Source: Sphingomonadales bacterium (GTDB lineage Bacteria > Pseudomonadota > Alphaproteobacteria > Sphingomonadales > Sphingomonadaceae). Taken from it: DNA of 38,238 bases. The notes beneath the pieces are model-generated. The model was not told where the DNA came from. It was given only the letters and a program-made list of their open reading frames with translations, and searched no databases. Location: assembly GCA_028871475.1 (NCBI GenBank), contig JAGWMZ010000034.1, positions 1-38,238 of the forward strand. The letters run 5' to 3'. The position numbers and the translations under genes were made by a program. Of this stretch, positions 1 to 8,305 are shown piece after piece; the first letter of the stretch is position 1; the number at the start of each line of letters is the position of its first letter.

Positions 1-399
1 GCCGAGCAGCCAGCACCGTAAGCTCCGCCGCGCGCTCGCGCGTCCCACACATCAGCCGCAAAATGTAGTGGTAACACTCGTGTGCCCGCGCGCACACTAT
101 TGATATACAGCCATTTTATCAAACATGCTGTTCAACTTGGGTCTGGATGAAATCAACCGGCATATGAGTTGTGTAAAATAACTTTACATCGTTTGATATT
201 TTTTCATTATTTCAAGAATTTGTGTTCTTGAAATACTACTTTATGATTATGTGGCAGAAGAGTTTCTTCGTTTCAAAATGAGACGCGCGAGCGTGCCTGA
301 TCTCAAGGATGGTTAAAATCTCTCGATGCGCAGGGGGCAGGTCGACACGCGCAAAAGGGAAACCCTGCCCTTCTGCGCGAGATTCTCTTGGCGAGGCGC
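1..399. other. Intergenic stretch, no convincing gene
   Basis: No reading frame here looks like a protein I can support. The first 100 bases are GC-rich and may be the tail or head of a gene cut by the window edge. Bases 110-260 are AT-rich and hold a long perfect hairpin, listed separately. A terminator for the leftward export gene follows at 400-428. Confidence 0.5.
208..235. repeat. 11-bp perfect inverted repeat (hairpin or operator)
   Basis: The arms are TATTTCAAGAA and TTCTTGAAATA, separated by a 6-base loop TTTGTG. The repeat sits in an AT-rich stretch between the window edge and the leftward export gene. No T-run follows it closely on either strand, so an intrinsic terminator is less likely than an operator or an RNA hairpin. 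No neighbouring gene in view explains it. Confidence 0.6.
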
Positions 400-428
400 A
401 AAAAACGGACGCCTTTTTGGGGCGTCCG
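400..428 (-). terminator. Rho-independent terminator of the export-protein gene
   Basis: On the reverse strand, an 8-bp GC-rich stem (CGGACGCC pairing with GGCGTCCG, 7-base loop) is followed directly by six T residues, the forward AAAAAA at 400-405. It lies about 90 bases downstream of the stop of the leftward Wza-class gene, so it most likely ends that transcript. Confidence 0.85.
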
Positions 429-518
429 CTTGTCGATTCGGTTCTGTGATTCAGGCTATGTTCTGTTTTACTTGCATCAGGCCTGACAATATTTCCGGAT
501 GGGCGCGCCTTGCGGCGC

Positions 519-1136
519 TCAGAAAAACGCTTCCTGAATGATGATCGTATCGCCCGGCGCGATTTTGAGCGGGCTGTCCAGCTTGACACGAACCGGCTCG
601 GTTGCGGACTGGCGCTGCAGCTTGACCGTGCGCGTATTGGCGCGGGCGGTATAACCACCGGCGGTGGCCACGGCCTGGGACAGGGTCAGTTCCCCGCGAT
701 AGGGGTATTCGCCAGGCTTGGTCACTTCGCCCAGAATGTAGAAGGGGCGATGCTGGGTGATTTCGACCGCCACCTTGGGGGTCAGCACATAGCCGCCGTT
801 CTTCAGCTTGTCGGCGATGGTCCTGGCCAGTTGCTCGGTGGTCAGCCGGTTGGCCATGACATCGTCGATCAGGGGAAAGGCCACGGCGCCGCCTTCATTG
901 ACGATATAGTCATTGGTCAGCGTCGGCTCGTCGAAGACGGTGATGCGCAGCTTGTCGCCCGCACCGATCTGATAGCCATCATGCAGCCGCGCGTTGAGCG
1001 CGGTCGCCGAGGTGGTCGGCATTCCCGCCGAGACAGGGGCGGCAAGCACGGCAAGGGCAAGGCACAGGGCCGAGGTTGCCGGCCTGAAACGGGGGATGAA
1101 TGGTTTGACGATAGGGTCCACGAGCCGGCTCCTCAT
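519..1136 (-). CDS. Short polysaccharide export (OPX/Wza-class) protein
   Basis: Periplasmic/outer-membrane polysaccharide export protein of about 205 residues. An N-terminal signal sequence (hydrophobic ALCLALAVLAAP, likely cleaved after VSA near residue 37) is followed by the polysaccharide export domain (YQIGAGDKLRITVFDEP) and one SLBB domain (FYILGEVTKPGEYPY to the C-terminus). E. coli Wza is about 380 residues and has a C-terminal amphipathic helix that forms the outer-membrane pore; that part is absent here, and I see no clear lipobox. It must therefore rely on another pore, plausibly the beta-barrel encoded at 2558-3814. The start is ATG at 1136; a TTG three codons upstream is possible. 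It is transcribed away from the rest of the EPS genes, with a CtrA-type box in the shared promoter region and a strong terminator downstream. Confidence 0.88.
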   Translation of the reverse strand: MRSRLVDPIVKPFIPRFRPATSALCLALAVLAAPVSAGMPTTSATALNARLHDGYQIGAGDKLRITVFDEPTLTNDYIVNEGGAVAFPLIDDVMANRLTTEQLARTIADKLKNGGYVLTPKVAVEITQHRPFYILGEVTKPGEYPYRGELTLSQAVATAGGYTARANTRTVKLQRQSATEPVRVKLDSPLKIAPGDTIIIQEAFF

Positions 1137-1234
1137 GCCTGCCAAAGCCTGGCAGCGGTTGCGTGAAAACCATCATAGCGGCGCGTGCAAAACCCCGAAA
1201 TCCCTATTCTGAGTGATACTTGATGAGTCACCCG

Positions 1235-1250
1235 TTAAGCCATGCTTAAC
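1235..1250. promoter_or_regulatory. CtrA-type binding site in divergent promoter
   Basis: TTAAGCCATGCTTAAC is an exact match to the full CtrA consensus TTAA-N7-TTAAC known from alphaproteobacteria. It is also the core of a 6-bp inverted repeat (GTTAAG/CTTAAC, 1234-1250). It lies about 100 bases upstream of the leftward export gene and 136 bases upstream of the rightward priming transferase, so it could control both. Binding is inferred from the match alone. Confidence 0.5.
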
Positions 1251-1385
1251 CACTTAGGGTAGGCGTCAATACATCCGATGCTCGGTTGTGTGCTTGGCCA
1301 AATTGGGAAATCGTCAGAGCATCGATTGGGCCATCAGGGCGCTGTCGATTTAGCCTGCCGTAACCGATTGGTACTGTGACATCAC

Positions 1386-2195
1386 ATGCTGACCTCAAGA
1401 ACAGATGTACGAAAGGAGCGCGACGAGCCTCTCGCCGCGTCGCCATTCCTGTTGCTCTGGTCGCCGCCGTCCTCGGCCGAGCAGGCTCTGATGACGGAGG
1501 GTCGCCCCGCCGCGGTGACCACGCGCCCGCTGGTGGCCAATGATCTGCTGCCTGCCCAGGCCTATCCGTTTCAGGCTCCCTTCCCGCAGGAACGGCTCTT
1601 GCGGTTGATGGACATCGTCGGCGCCTCGGCCCTGCTGATCTTTTTCCTGCCGCTTATCGTCATTCTGGCGGTGATGATCACCCTGTCGGATTTTGGTCCG
1701 CCTTTCTTCGCGCATCTGCGCATCGGGCGGAACGGCGAGCCCTTCAAATGCTACAAGCTGCGCTCCATGCGCCGCGACGCTGAAAAGCGGCTCAAGAAAC
1801 TGCTGGCCGAAAACCCTGAGTTTCGCCGCGAATGGGCGCACAACCGCAAGCTGTCGAAAGACCCGCGGATCACCTGGTTCGGCGCCTTCCTGCGCAGCAG
1901 CAGCCTCGACGAGTTGCCCCAGCTCTTCAACGTCCTGCAGGGGAAGATGTCGCTCGTCGGCCCGCGCCCGGTGGTGCAGGAAGAGCTGCGCATGTATGGG
2001 CGGCACATCGCCTGCTATCTGCGATGCCGCCCGGGCCTTACCGGCGTGTGGCAGGTGACCGGGCGCAGCGACACGTCCTATCGCCGGCGCGTGGCAGCCG
2101 ATCGCTTGTATGCGCGCCGCAAGTCCTTCGCTTTTGACTGGAAATTGCTGTGCTGCACGGTTCCGGCCGTGCTGGCGCGAAAGGGGGCCTGCTGA
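1386..2195 (+). CDS. Priming sugar transferase (undecaprenyl-phosphate sugar-1-phosphate transferase)
   Basis: A bacterial sugar transferase (PF02397 class, WbaP/ExoY C-terminal type) of up to 269 residues. It transfers a hexose-1-phosphate from a nucleotide sugar to undecaprenyl phosphate at the inner membrane, the first step of EPS repeat-unit assembly. One hydrophobic segment (ALLIFFLPLIVILAVMI, about residues 79-97) precedes the cytosolic catalytic domain. That domain has the family motifs KCYKLRSM, DELPQLFNVLQGKMSLVGPRP and RPGLTGVWQVTGRSDTSY. Long PglB/WbaP-type N-terminal membrane domains are absent, as in ExoY-like enzymes. No clear ribosome site precedes ATG 1386; ATG 1491 (residue 36) is an alternative. 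Which sugar is primed cannot be told. Confidence 0.9.
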   Translation: MLTSRTDVRKERDEPLAASPFLLLWSPPSSAEQALMTEGRPAAVTTRPLVANDLLPAQAYPFQAPFPQERLLRLMDIVGASALLIFFLPLIVILAVMITLSDFGPPFFAHLRIGRNGEPFKCYKLRSMRRDAEKRLKKLLAENPEFRREWAHNRKLSKDPRITWFGAFLRSSSLDELPQLFNVLQGKMSLVGPRPVVQEELRMYGRHIACYLRCRPGLTGVWQVTGRSDTSYRRRVAADRLYARRKSFAFDWKLLCCTVPAVLARKGAC

Positions 2196-2557
2196 TGGCC
2201 CGGCCGCATTACCTGATGAAATGGATGATGAAGCCCCAAAGGGCGGCAGACAACGGCACTGCGAAAAGCAGTGCTCGACCAAAGCTTTTCCCCGGGCCCA
2301 AGCGTACCCCACACGGTCCTTTGCCCTTTGTCATGAGCAACTCGCTCGTCTTGACCATACTATCCTTAATGAGTGGGGCCCTACCACTTTCGGGCAGGCG
2401 TCGCCAGGGGCTCGCCGCGCCAGCGTGCTGCGGACCGGCAAAATCCGGCCTCTGGGCCAGCTTGGTCGAGGCCGGCCAGGTGGTCAGATTGCTGGCCGTG
2501 CTGCTGCTGTCCGGTCAGGAACAGCGTGAAGTTGCCGCCCATCGCGTGATTTACGTG
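2196..2557 (+). other. Gap or long leader upstream of beta-barrel gene
   Basis: The reading frame of the downstream barrel protein stays open through this stretch, but the translation is low-complexity and unlike a protein N-terminus, and a strong signal peptide begins only at 2558. The gap holds a 7-bp inverted repeat (GAAAAGC at 2263-2269, GCTTTTC at 2284-2290) and a lone TTGACC at 2351 without a good -10 partner. A promoter or leader for the 2558-7141 operon could sit here. Confidence 0.4.
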
Positions 2558-3814
2558 ATGTCGGGCAGGGGGCGGCGGCGGGGGCCATCGCTGGGCACAC
2601 GCATCGCCATCCTGCTGACCATGGTGCTCGCCCCGCGCGTGGCCTGCGCCCAGACATCGCGCGTGGCGACACCCACGCAGATGTTCGATGCGGAAAGCAG
2701 CCCCGGTCTGGCGGTGGGCAATGCACTGGTGCTGCGCAACGAAACCGTGGCGCGCATTCAGGAAGATTCGAACATCTACAACGTCGATACCAACCGCACG
2801 GTCGACACAATCGGCGTGGTCACATCCGATTTCCGGCTGGCCACCAACCTGCCACGTCATATGGCGGAGCTTGATGGCGGTGTTGGCCTGCTGCGCTATG
2901 TCAACACCCCGGCGGAAAACACCACTACCTATTATGGCGGCGGCCGCGGCCGGCTCGATCTGGGCGATCGCATCACCGTCGATGCCGACGGGCAACTGGG
3001 GCGTGGCTATGAGATGCGCGGTACGGCGGGCGACCAGTTCACCACCGACCATCCCGTGCTTTACGACCGCCGCCAGATCCACGCGCGCATCGCGCGGACG
3101 GGCGGCGTGCTGGAACTGGCCGTTGATGGCAGCATCCGCACGCAGGATTATCTCGACGCCTATGCGCAGGGTGTGCGCATCAGCCTTGCCTACCGCAACG
3201 CCACGGTGCGTCAGGGCGGGGTGGAGGTGCAATATCGGCTCTCTCCCGCGCTGCGGCTTTATGGCCAGTTCAGCGCCAATGGCGTGGGCTATGCCCAGAA
3301 CATCGGTTATCCGCGCGATTCCAACGGCTATGCCGCGCTCTTCGGCGTGCATCTGGCGGTCACCTCGCTCATCGATCTGGAAGCGGCGGCTGGCTACATG
3401 CACCAGAGTTTCCAGACACCGGGCACGCCTGCGGTCAATGGCATCAACTACAAGCTGACCGCCAATTGGACGCCCACGCCCATGTGGCGGCTGACGGCCG
3501 ATGGCCGCCGCGATATCGATGCCAGCCCGCTGACCAATGTGCCCGCCATCGTGCGCAGCACCTTTGATCTCAAGGCTCAAAGGGCTCTGGGTGAGCGTAT
3601 GATCCTGGAAGGCAGTGCTGCCTATACCCAGGAGGAATATCGCAGCCTCTCTCGCACCGACCGCCGTGTCGAGGCGGGCCTTGGCGTGCATTACCGCGTG
3701 ACCTCCAACGTCGGGGCGATCGCGCAGGCTGGCTATCGCCAGCAATGGGGCGGCGCCCTCGGGCGCGTTTACAGTGGATTTTCCGGTTCCGTCGGCTTGA
3801 GGTTCGTCCTGTGA
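2558..3814 (+). CDS. Outer-membrane beta-barrel protein of EPS locus
   Basis: About 418 residues from ATG 2558, chosen because it starts a classical signal peptide (Arg-rich n-region, ILLTMVLAP core, cleavage after ACA before QTS). The mature protein is rich in alternating aromatic/polar strands ending in a C-terminal aromatic-hydrophobic strand (GSVGLRFVL), typical of outer-membrane beta-barrels. It resembles the putative beta-barrel porin 2 (BBP2, EpsL-like) proteins often coded in EPS operons. Its place, directly before the Wzc-type kinase and beside a short Wza-class protein, suggests it is the outer-membrane channel for the polymer. The family assignment is by character rather than by a catalytic motif. 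The frame is open back to 2150, so an upstream start (for example ATG 2333) cannot be excluded. Confidence 0.78.
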   Translation: MSGRGRRRGPSLGTRIAILLTMVLAPRVACAQTSRVATPTQMFDAESSPGLAVGNALVLRNETVARIQEDSNIYNVDTNRTVDTIGVVTSDFRLATNLPRHMAELDGGVGLLRYVNTPAENTTTYYGGGRGRLDLGDRITVDADGQLGRGYEMRGTAGDQFTTDHPVLYDRRQIHARIARTGGVLELAVDGSIRTQDYLDAYAQGVRISLAYRNATVRQGGVEVQYRLSPALRLYGQFSANGVGYAQNIGYPRDSNGYAALFGVHLAVTSLIDLEAAAGYMHQSFQTPGTPAVNGINYKLTANWTPTPMWRLTADGRRDIDASPLTNVPAIVRSTFDLKAQRALGERMILEGSAAYTQEEYRSLSRTDRRVEAGLGVHYRVTSNVGAIAQAGYRQQWGGALGRVYSGFSGSVGLRFVL

Positions 3815-3869
3815 CGCAAACCTGTGTCACCCGCGCCATGCCCATGGAGCCGAATGATGGAGATAAACC

Positions 3870-6002
3870 ATGAGTGGCTCGCGTGAACTCATTGCATCGG
3901 GCGGCGGCGCATCGGCCATCGCGACCTTAGGGGATCGCTCGCTCGCCGCCACCGACCGGCTCGACCTGGTGGGCAGCATCAGCTTCCTGCGTCGGCGGCT
4001 CAAGGTCATCCTTGGCTGTGCGGGGCTGGCACTCGTGCTGGGGGGCGCTTTCAGTGTGTTTTCCCACAAGGTTTACCGCGCCGAGGCGACGGTGATGGTG
4101 CTCGATGCGTCCCGGTCGATACCGGGCGGCACGCAGGATACTGGCCATACCGACATCAACAACCAGCTGGTCGACACCCAGACCGCGATCATCGAGTCGC
4201 AGGATATGGCCATGCGCGTCGCGCAGGCGTTGGGTCTGGACAAGGGCAAGACACAGGCCGAACAGCGCGATCTTTACGCGGCCATGCAACGTCATATCGA
4301 CGCCAAGCGCACCAGCCAGACCTATGCGCTGACCATCACCTATGATGCGGCCAACGCCCATGATGCGCAGGCGGTGGTGAACGAATATGCCCGCCAGTAT
4401 ACCCAGTGGCAGACCACCGCCGAGCAGGAGCGCAACGTGCGCCAGCGCAAGCAGGTCGAAGGCCGGCTGGAGAAGCTGCGCGCGCAGGCCCAGGCCGATA
4501 CCGAAGCGTTGCAGCAATATCGCATCGCGCATAATCTGCTCAGCACTTCGGGCACCTCGCTGACCGAGCAGGAAATTTCCGACTACAATATGGAAGTGAC
4601 CAAGGCCCGTGCGTCGGCGGCCGAGGATCAGGCCAGGTTGGACACCGCGCTGCAGCAGTTGCGCACCGGCTCATCGGGCGATGATGTGGGCGAGGCGCTG
4701 GATTCCTCCGTGGTGTCGACCCTGCGCACGCAGGAAGGGCAGCTGGCCGGACAGGTCGCCAATCTGGAATCGCGCTATGGCCCGAACCATCCCGCGCTGA
4801 TTCAGGCCAAGAGCCAGCTGCTTGAGGTGCGCCACCGCATTCAGGCCGAAATCAGCCGGGTGATTTCCAATCTGCGCGCCAAGCGTGACGTCTCGCAGGA
4901 TCGCCTGGCCTCGCTCAACGGCAGCCTGTCGGTCGCCCATGCGAAGCTGGCCGACAACAATGCCGCCATGGTGGGGCTGAGCGGGCTGGAGCGCGCCGCC
5001 GCTGCCTCGCAGGGTATCTATGACACTTATCTGAGCACCTACAAGGAGCTGTTGGCCGCCGAAGGCAGCGAGCGCCCGATGGCGCGCGTCCTGTCGCTGG
5101 CTGAAGAGCCGACGCGCCCGCTTTCGCCCAACATTCCGCTGGTGATGGCGCTGTCGCTGGTCATCGGTCTGGGCGTGGGTGTGGTTGTGGCTTACATCAC
5201 CGATGCGCTGTTCCTGGGGCTGACCACCGCCCATGACGTGGAAAGCGACCTTTCGGAAAATTACCTCGCTTCCATCCCGCTGCTGGCCTCGGTGCATGCC
5301 GAGCGGCCCCATGCGCTGGCGGCCATTCGCAACAATCCGCGTTCGGCCTTTACCGAGGCCTTCCGCGTGCTGGGCACCGCCATCGACCAGTCGACCGACA
5401 AGGACCCGCAGGTGATCGCGCTGACCTCGGCTTTGCCGGGCGAGGGCAAGACGGTGATGTCCTGCTGCCTTGCCCATGTGCTGGCCGAAGGCGGCGCGCG
5501 CACGCTGCTGATCGATTGCGACATGCGCCGCCGTGGCATCAGCCGTCTGCTCGATGTCGGCCCCGATCAGCCCGGCCTCATCGAGATCCTCGAAGGTTCA
5601 GCGCCGCTGGAAATCGACCATCTCATCCAGGATCGCATGCTTTGCGTCATCCCGCTCGGCGCCAACAAGCCCGATCTGGAGCGCCTGCTGACCGGTCCGA
5701 AATTCACCGAGCTGCTCGATGAGCTGCGTACCAAATTCGACCGGATCATCCTCGACCTGCCGCCCGTGCTGCCTATCGCCGCGACGCGCACATTGGCCAC
5801 GCGGGCCGATGCCGTGGTGCTGGTCGCCAAATGGCGCGACACCTCCTCCTTTGCCATCCGCACGGCGCGCAACCGCCTGCCCAAGGATCTCATCAATGTG
5901 GTGGGTGTGGCACTCAATCAGGTGGACCTGCGCAAGCGCAGCTTCTTCACCCGCGAAGACCCGGCCTTCTACTACAATAAATACAGCGAGTATTACGCAT
6001 GA
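3870..6002 (+). CDS. Wzc-type polysaccharide co-polymerase and tyrosine autokinase
   Basis: Inner-membrane chain-length regulator with a fused BY-kinase, 710 residues. There is an N-terminal Wzz domain with a first membrane helix (about residues 50-70), a long periplasmic coiled-coil region rich in Gln and Ala, and a second membrane helix (PLVMALSLVIGLGVGVVVAY, about 420-440). The cytosolic kinase follows. It has Walker A LPGEGKT (Lys527), Walker A' LLIDCDMRR (Asp549, Asp551) and Walker B IILDLPPV. The C-terminus ends in a tyrosine cluster, FYYNKYSEYYA, with five Tyr in eleven residues, the usual autophosphorylation tail. These features match active BY-kinases that cycle to set polymer length and drive export. 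A good ribosome site (GGAGA) lies 7 bases upstream of the ATG. The stop overlaps the next start (ATGA), so translation is coupled to the glycosyltransferase at 5999. Confidence 0.95.
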   Translation: MSGSRELIASGGGASAIATLGDRSLAATDRLDLVGSISFLRRRLKVILGCAGLALVLGGAFSVFSHKVYRAEATVMVLDASRSIPGGTQDTGHTDINNQLVDTQTAIIESQDMAMRVAQALGLDKGKTQAEQRDLYAAMQRHIDAKRTSQTYALTITYDAANAHDAQAVVNEYARQYTQWQTTAEQERNVRQRKQVEGRLEKLRAQAQADTEALQQYRIAHNLLSTSGTSLTEQEISDYNMEVTKARASAAEDQARLDTALQQLRTGSSGDDVGEALDSSVVSTLRTQEGQLAGQVANLESRYGPNHPALIQAKSQLLEVRHRIQAEISRVISNLRAKRDVSQDRLASLNGSLSVAHAKLADNNAAMVGLSGLERAAAASQGIYDTYLSTYKELLAAEGSERPMARVLSLAEEPTRPLSPNIPLVMALSLVIGLGVGVVVAYITDALFLGLTTAHDVESDLSENYLASIPLLASVHAERPHALAAIRNNPRSAFTEAFRVLGTAIDQSTDKDPQVIALTSALPGEGKTVMSCCLAHVLAEGGARTLLIDCDMRRRGISRLLDVGPDQPGLIEILEGSAPLEIDHLIQDRMLCVIPLGANKPDLERLLTGPKFTELLDELRTKFDRIILDLPPVLPIAATRTLATRADAVVLVAKWRDTSSFAIRTARNRLPKDLINVVGVALNQVDLRKRSFFTREDPAFYYNKYSEYYA

Positions 6003-7141
6003 GCGCCCTGTTCGAGAGCGCGGCGGGGCCGCCGGCGCCAGCCATTCTCGGCCAGCGCAAGCCCCGCGTGGCCATCGTCCACTATTGGCTGGTGGCAATG
6101 CGCGGGGGCGAGCGCGTGCTGGAGCGTCTGCTCAACCTCTATCCTGATGCCGACATCCTGACCCATGTCTATGACCTGCAGGCGGTTTCGGCGCGGATCA
6201 GGGCGGCACGGGTGCGCACCAGCTTCATCAACAGCCTGCCCTATGCACGCAAATTCTACCAATATTACCTGCCGCTGATGCCCATGGCGTTGGAGGAGCT
6301 GGACCTGAGCGGCTATGATCTGGTGATCAGCAGCGAGGCGGGGCCGGCCAAAGGGGTGATCACCCCGCCCAATGCCATGCATGTCTGCTATTGCCATTCG
6401 CCCATGCGCTACATCTGGGACCATTATCACCAGTATCGCAAGGAGGCCAACTGGCTGGCGCGCATGGCGATGCCCAGCATGTACCACCGCCTGCGCGAAT
6501 GGGATGTGAGTTCGAGCGCGCGGGTTGACCGCATCGCCGCCAATTCGCATTTCATCCAGAGCCGCATTCGCAAATTCTGGCGGCGCGAGGCCGAGGTGAT
6601 CCATCCGCCGGTGGAAACCAACCTGTTCACCCCCTCGCTCGAGATTGACGATGCCTATCTCTGGGTGGGGCAGATGGTGCCTTACAAGCGGCCCGATCTG
6701 GCGGTAGATGCCTTCAACGCCAATGGCCTGCCGTTGCTGATGGTGGGATCGGGCGGCATGGCCAAGGCGCTGAAGGCGCGGGCGATGCCCAACATCCGCT
6801 TTGTCGACCACCTGGATTTCAGCGCCCTGCGCCGCGCCTATGCCCGCGCCCGCGCGCTGGTGATGACCGCCGAGGAGGATTTCGGCCTGACCCCGGTGGA
6901 AGCGATGGCCTCTGGCCGCCCGGTGGTGGGGCTGGGGCGCGGCGGGCTGGTCGACAGCGTCATCCCCGATCGTACCGGCATCCTTTTCGAGCGTCAGGAC
7001 ACCGAGGATCTGATCGAGGCGGTCGATCGCATGGAATATTTCCTGCGTCATTTCGACCCGCGTCATGCGATCGAGCAGGCCTCCCATTTCTCGCCCGAGG
7101 CCTTTGACGACAAGATCCGTCAGTTCATTCCGGTGAACTGA
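5999..7141 (+). CDS. GT4-family glycosyltransferase
   Basis: 380-residue GT-B fold glycosyltransferase, family GT4, presumably adding one sugar to the lipid-linked EPS repeat unit on the cytosolic face of the membrane. The N-terminal acceptor domain starts with VAIVHYWLVAMRGGERVLE. The C-terminal nucleotide-sugar domain has the GT4 EX7E signature in EDFGLTPVEAMASGRPVVG (about residues 300-318) preceded by LWVGQMVPYKRPDL. It resembles WbaZ-type mannosyl/galactosyl transferases, but donor and linkage cannot be read from sequence. It overlaps the kinase stop by four bases (ATGA) and is the last gene of this rightward operon. Its stop faces the convergent glycosyltransferase gene 24 bases away. 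Confidence 0.92.
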   Translation: MSALFESAAGPPAPAILGQRKPRVAIVHYWLVAMRGGERVLERLLNLYPDADILTHVYDLQAVSARIRAARVRTSFINSLPYARKFYQYYLPLMPMALEELDLSGYDLVISSEAGPAKGVITPPNAMHVCYCHSPMRYIWDHYHQYRKEANWLARMAMPSMYHRLREWDVSSSARVDRIAANSHFIQSRIRKFWRREAEVIHPPVETNLFTPSLEIDDAYLWVGQMVPYKRPDLAVDAFNANGLPLLMVGSGGMAKALKARAMPNIRFVDHLDFSALRRAYARARALVMTAEEDFGLTPVEAMASGRPVVGLGRGGLVDSVIPDRTGILFERQDTEDLIEAVDRMEYFLRHFDPRHAIEQASHFSPEAFDDKIRQFIPVN

Positions 7142-7165
7142 CGGCCCCGGATTGCTCTTGCCGGC

Positions 7166-8293
7166 CTATCCCTGCGCGAGGCAGATGTCCGGCTGGGCGC
7201 CGGGTGCGGAAAGGGCGGTCTCGTCCAGCAGCCGCAGCATCAGCGCAGCTGTCACATCCCAACGGAAAAGGGCGGCCTGCGCCAGCCCGGCCTTGCGCAT
7301 GGTTGCCAGCTTTTGCGGCTGGTCGGCCAGTTGCACCATTGTCGCGGTCCAGCCGGGTGCGTCGTCGGGCGCGCAATAGGCTGCAGCATCGCCGCAGCAT
7401 TCGCTCAATGCTCCGGCATGCGAGGTCAGCACCGGGCAGCCGCAGGCCATCGCCTCGAGCGCGGGCAGGCCAAAGCCTTCGGTCAGCGAGGGTAGGAGAA
7501 ACAGCCTCGCGCCGCTATACAGCGCCTTGAGTTCACCATCGCTGACGCGGTCGGTCCAGATCAGATCGGGCGCGTTCTGCTCGATTTCCGGCCAGGGTGC
7601 GCCAACCAGCACGAGCGGCGGTTTGTGCCCCGACCATGCGCGATAGGCCGCGATCAGCATCGCGATGTTCTTGTGCCGCGCCTTCGCGCCGATCGCCAGG
7701 AGATAACCGCCCGGCATCAGGCCCAGACGCGGCAGGATGGCCTCGTCGGCGGCAATCGCGTCGAAATGGTCGATGCCGTTGGGCAGAACCGCGAAGTGCC
7801 GCGCGCCGCCAATGCCATGATGCTGCAACCTTTGTGCGGAATGCTGCGATACGGTGGCGATGGACTGCGCGCGCCGCGCCAGCCATGGCTGCAGCAAGCG
7901 GTAGGTCAGGCGAAAGGCCCGGTTGTAGCTTTCGGGCACATCATGGACCTGCGTGTCATGGATCAGCACCAGCTGTCGTCGCCGCAGCACCGGCCCCATG
8001 TTGCACAGGCTGACCAGACTGTCACGCCGCGCGACAAAGGCCAGCACGAGCTGCTCCCAGGCATAGCCGCGAAAGTGCGAACGATGGATCGCGCAATCCT
8101 GCCCCAGCGCCAGGCGCCGGCGGATCTCCTCATCGGCAGGCCCATCGGCAGGCACGGCAATCGACAGCGTGAAGGGGGCGCCAGCCTGCCTGCGCCGTTC
8201 CAGCGCCCGCACCAGCTCGCTCGCGGTCCGGTCGACGCCAGTGGCCGGGCGGCTCAGGAAGCGGCCGTTGATCAGCAGGCCGGTCATCGCCAT
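7166..8293 (-). CDS. GT4-family glycosyltransferase
   Basis: 375-residue GT-B glycosyltransferase of family GT4. The donor-binding half holds YLLAIGAKARHKNIAMLI and the EX7E-bearing motif EGFGLPALEAMACGCPVLTS (about residues 270-290). It reads like the mannosyl/rhamnosyl transferases of capsule and EPS loci (WbdA/RfaB-like), with donor unknown. The start at ATG 8293 has a GGTGAGG ribosome site just upstream; a second ATG lies two codons in. It follows the GT2 gene by only 12 bases on the same strand, so the two are an operon. The N-terminal GLLINGRFLSRPATGVDR is typical of enzymes of this subgroup. Confidence 0.9.
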   Translation of the reverse strand: MAMTGLLINGRFLSRPATGVDRTASELVRALERRRQAGAPFTLSIAVPADGPADEEIRRRLALGQDCAIHRSHFRGYAWEQLVLAFVARRDSLVSLCNMGPVLRRRQLVLIHDTQVHDVPESYNRAFRLTYRLLQPWLARRAQSIATVSQHSAQRLQHHGIGGARHFAVLPNGIDHFDAIAADEAILPRLGLMPGGYLLAIGAKARHKNIAMLIAAYRAWSGHKPPLVLVGAPWPEIEQNAPDLIWTDRVSDGELKALYSGARLFLLPSLTEGFGLPALEAMACGCPVLTSHAGALSECCGDAAAYCAPDDAPGWTATMVQLADQPQKLATMRKAGLAQAALFRWDVTAALMLRLLDETALSAPGAQPDICLAQG

Positions 8294-8305
8294 GGCCTCA
8301 CCGCC

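Noticed and set aside
1..101. Reverse-strand open frame from the left edge (contains HYILRLMCGTRERAAE)
   Set aside because: It could be the start of a truncated gene, but it is under 35 residues in view, has no ribosome site and matches no family I can name.
236..658. Reverse frame of 140 codons
   Set aside because: It runs through a terminator and into the OPX gene on the same strand in another frame; Ser/Arg-rich composition typical of a shadow frame.
2381..3745. Long reverse frame opposite the beta-barrel gene
   Set aside because: High-GC mirror frame, rich in His/Arg/Ala with no domain; the forward gene has a signal peptide and barrel character.
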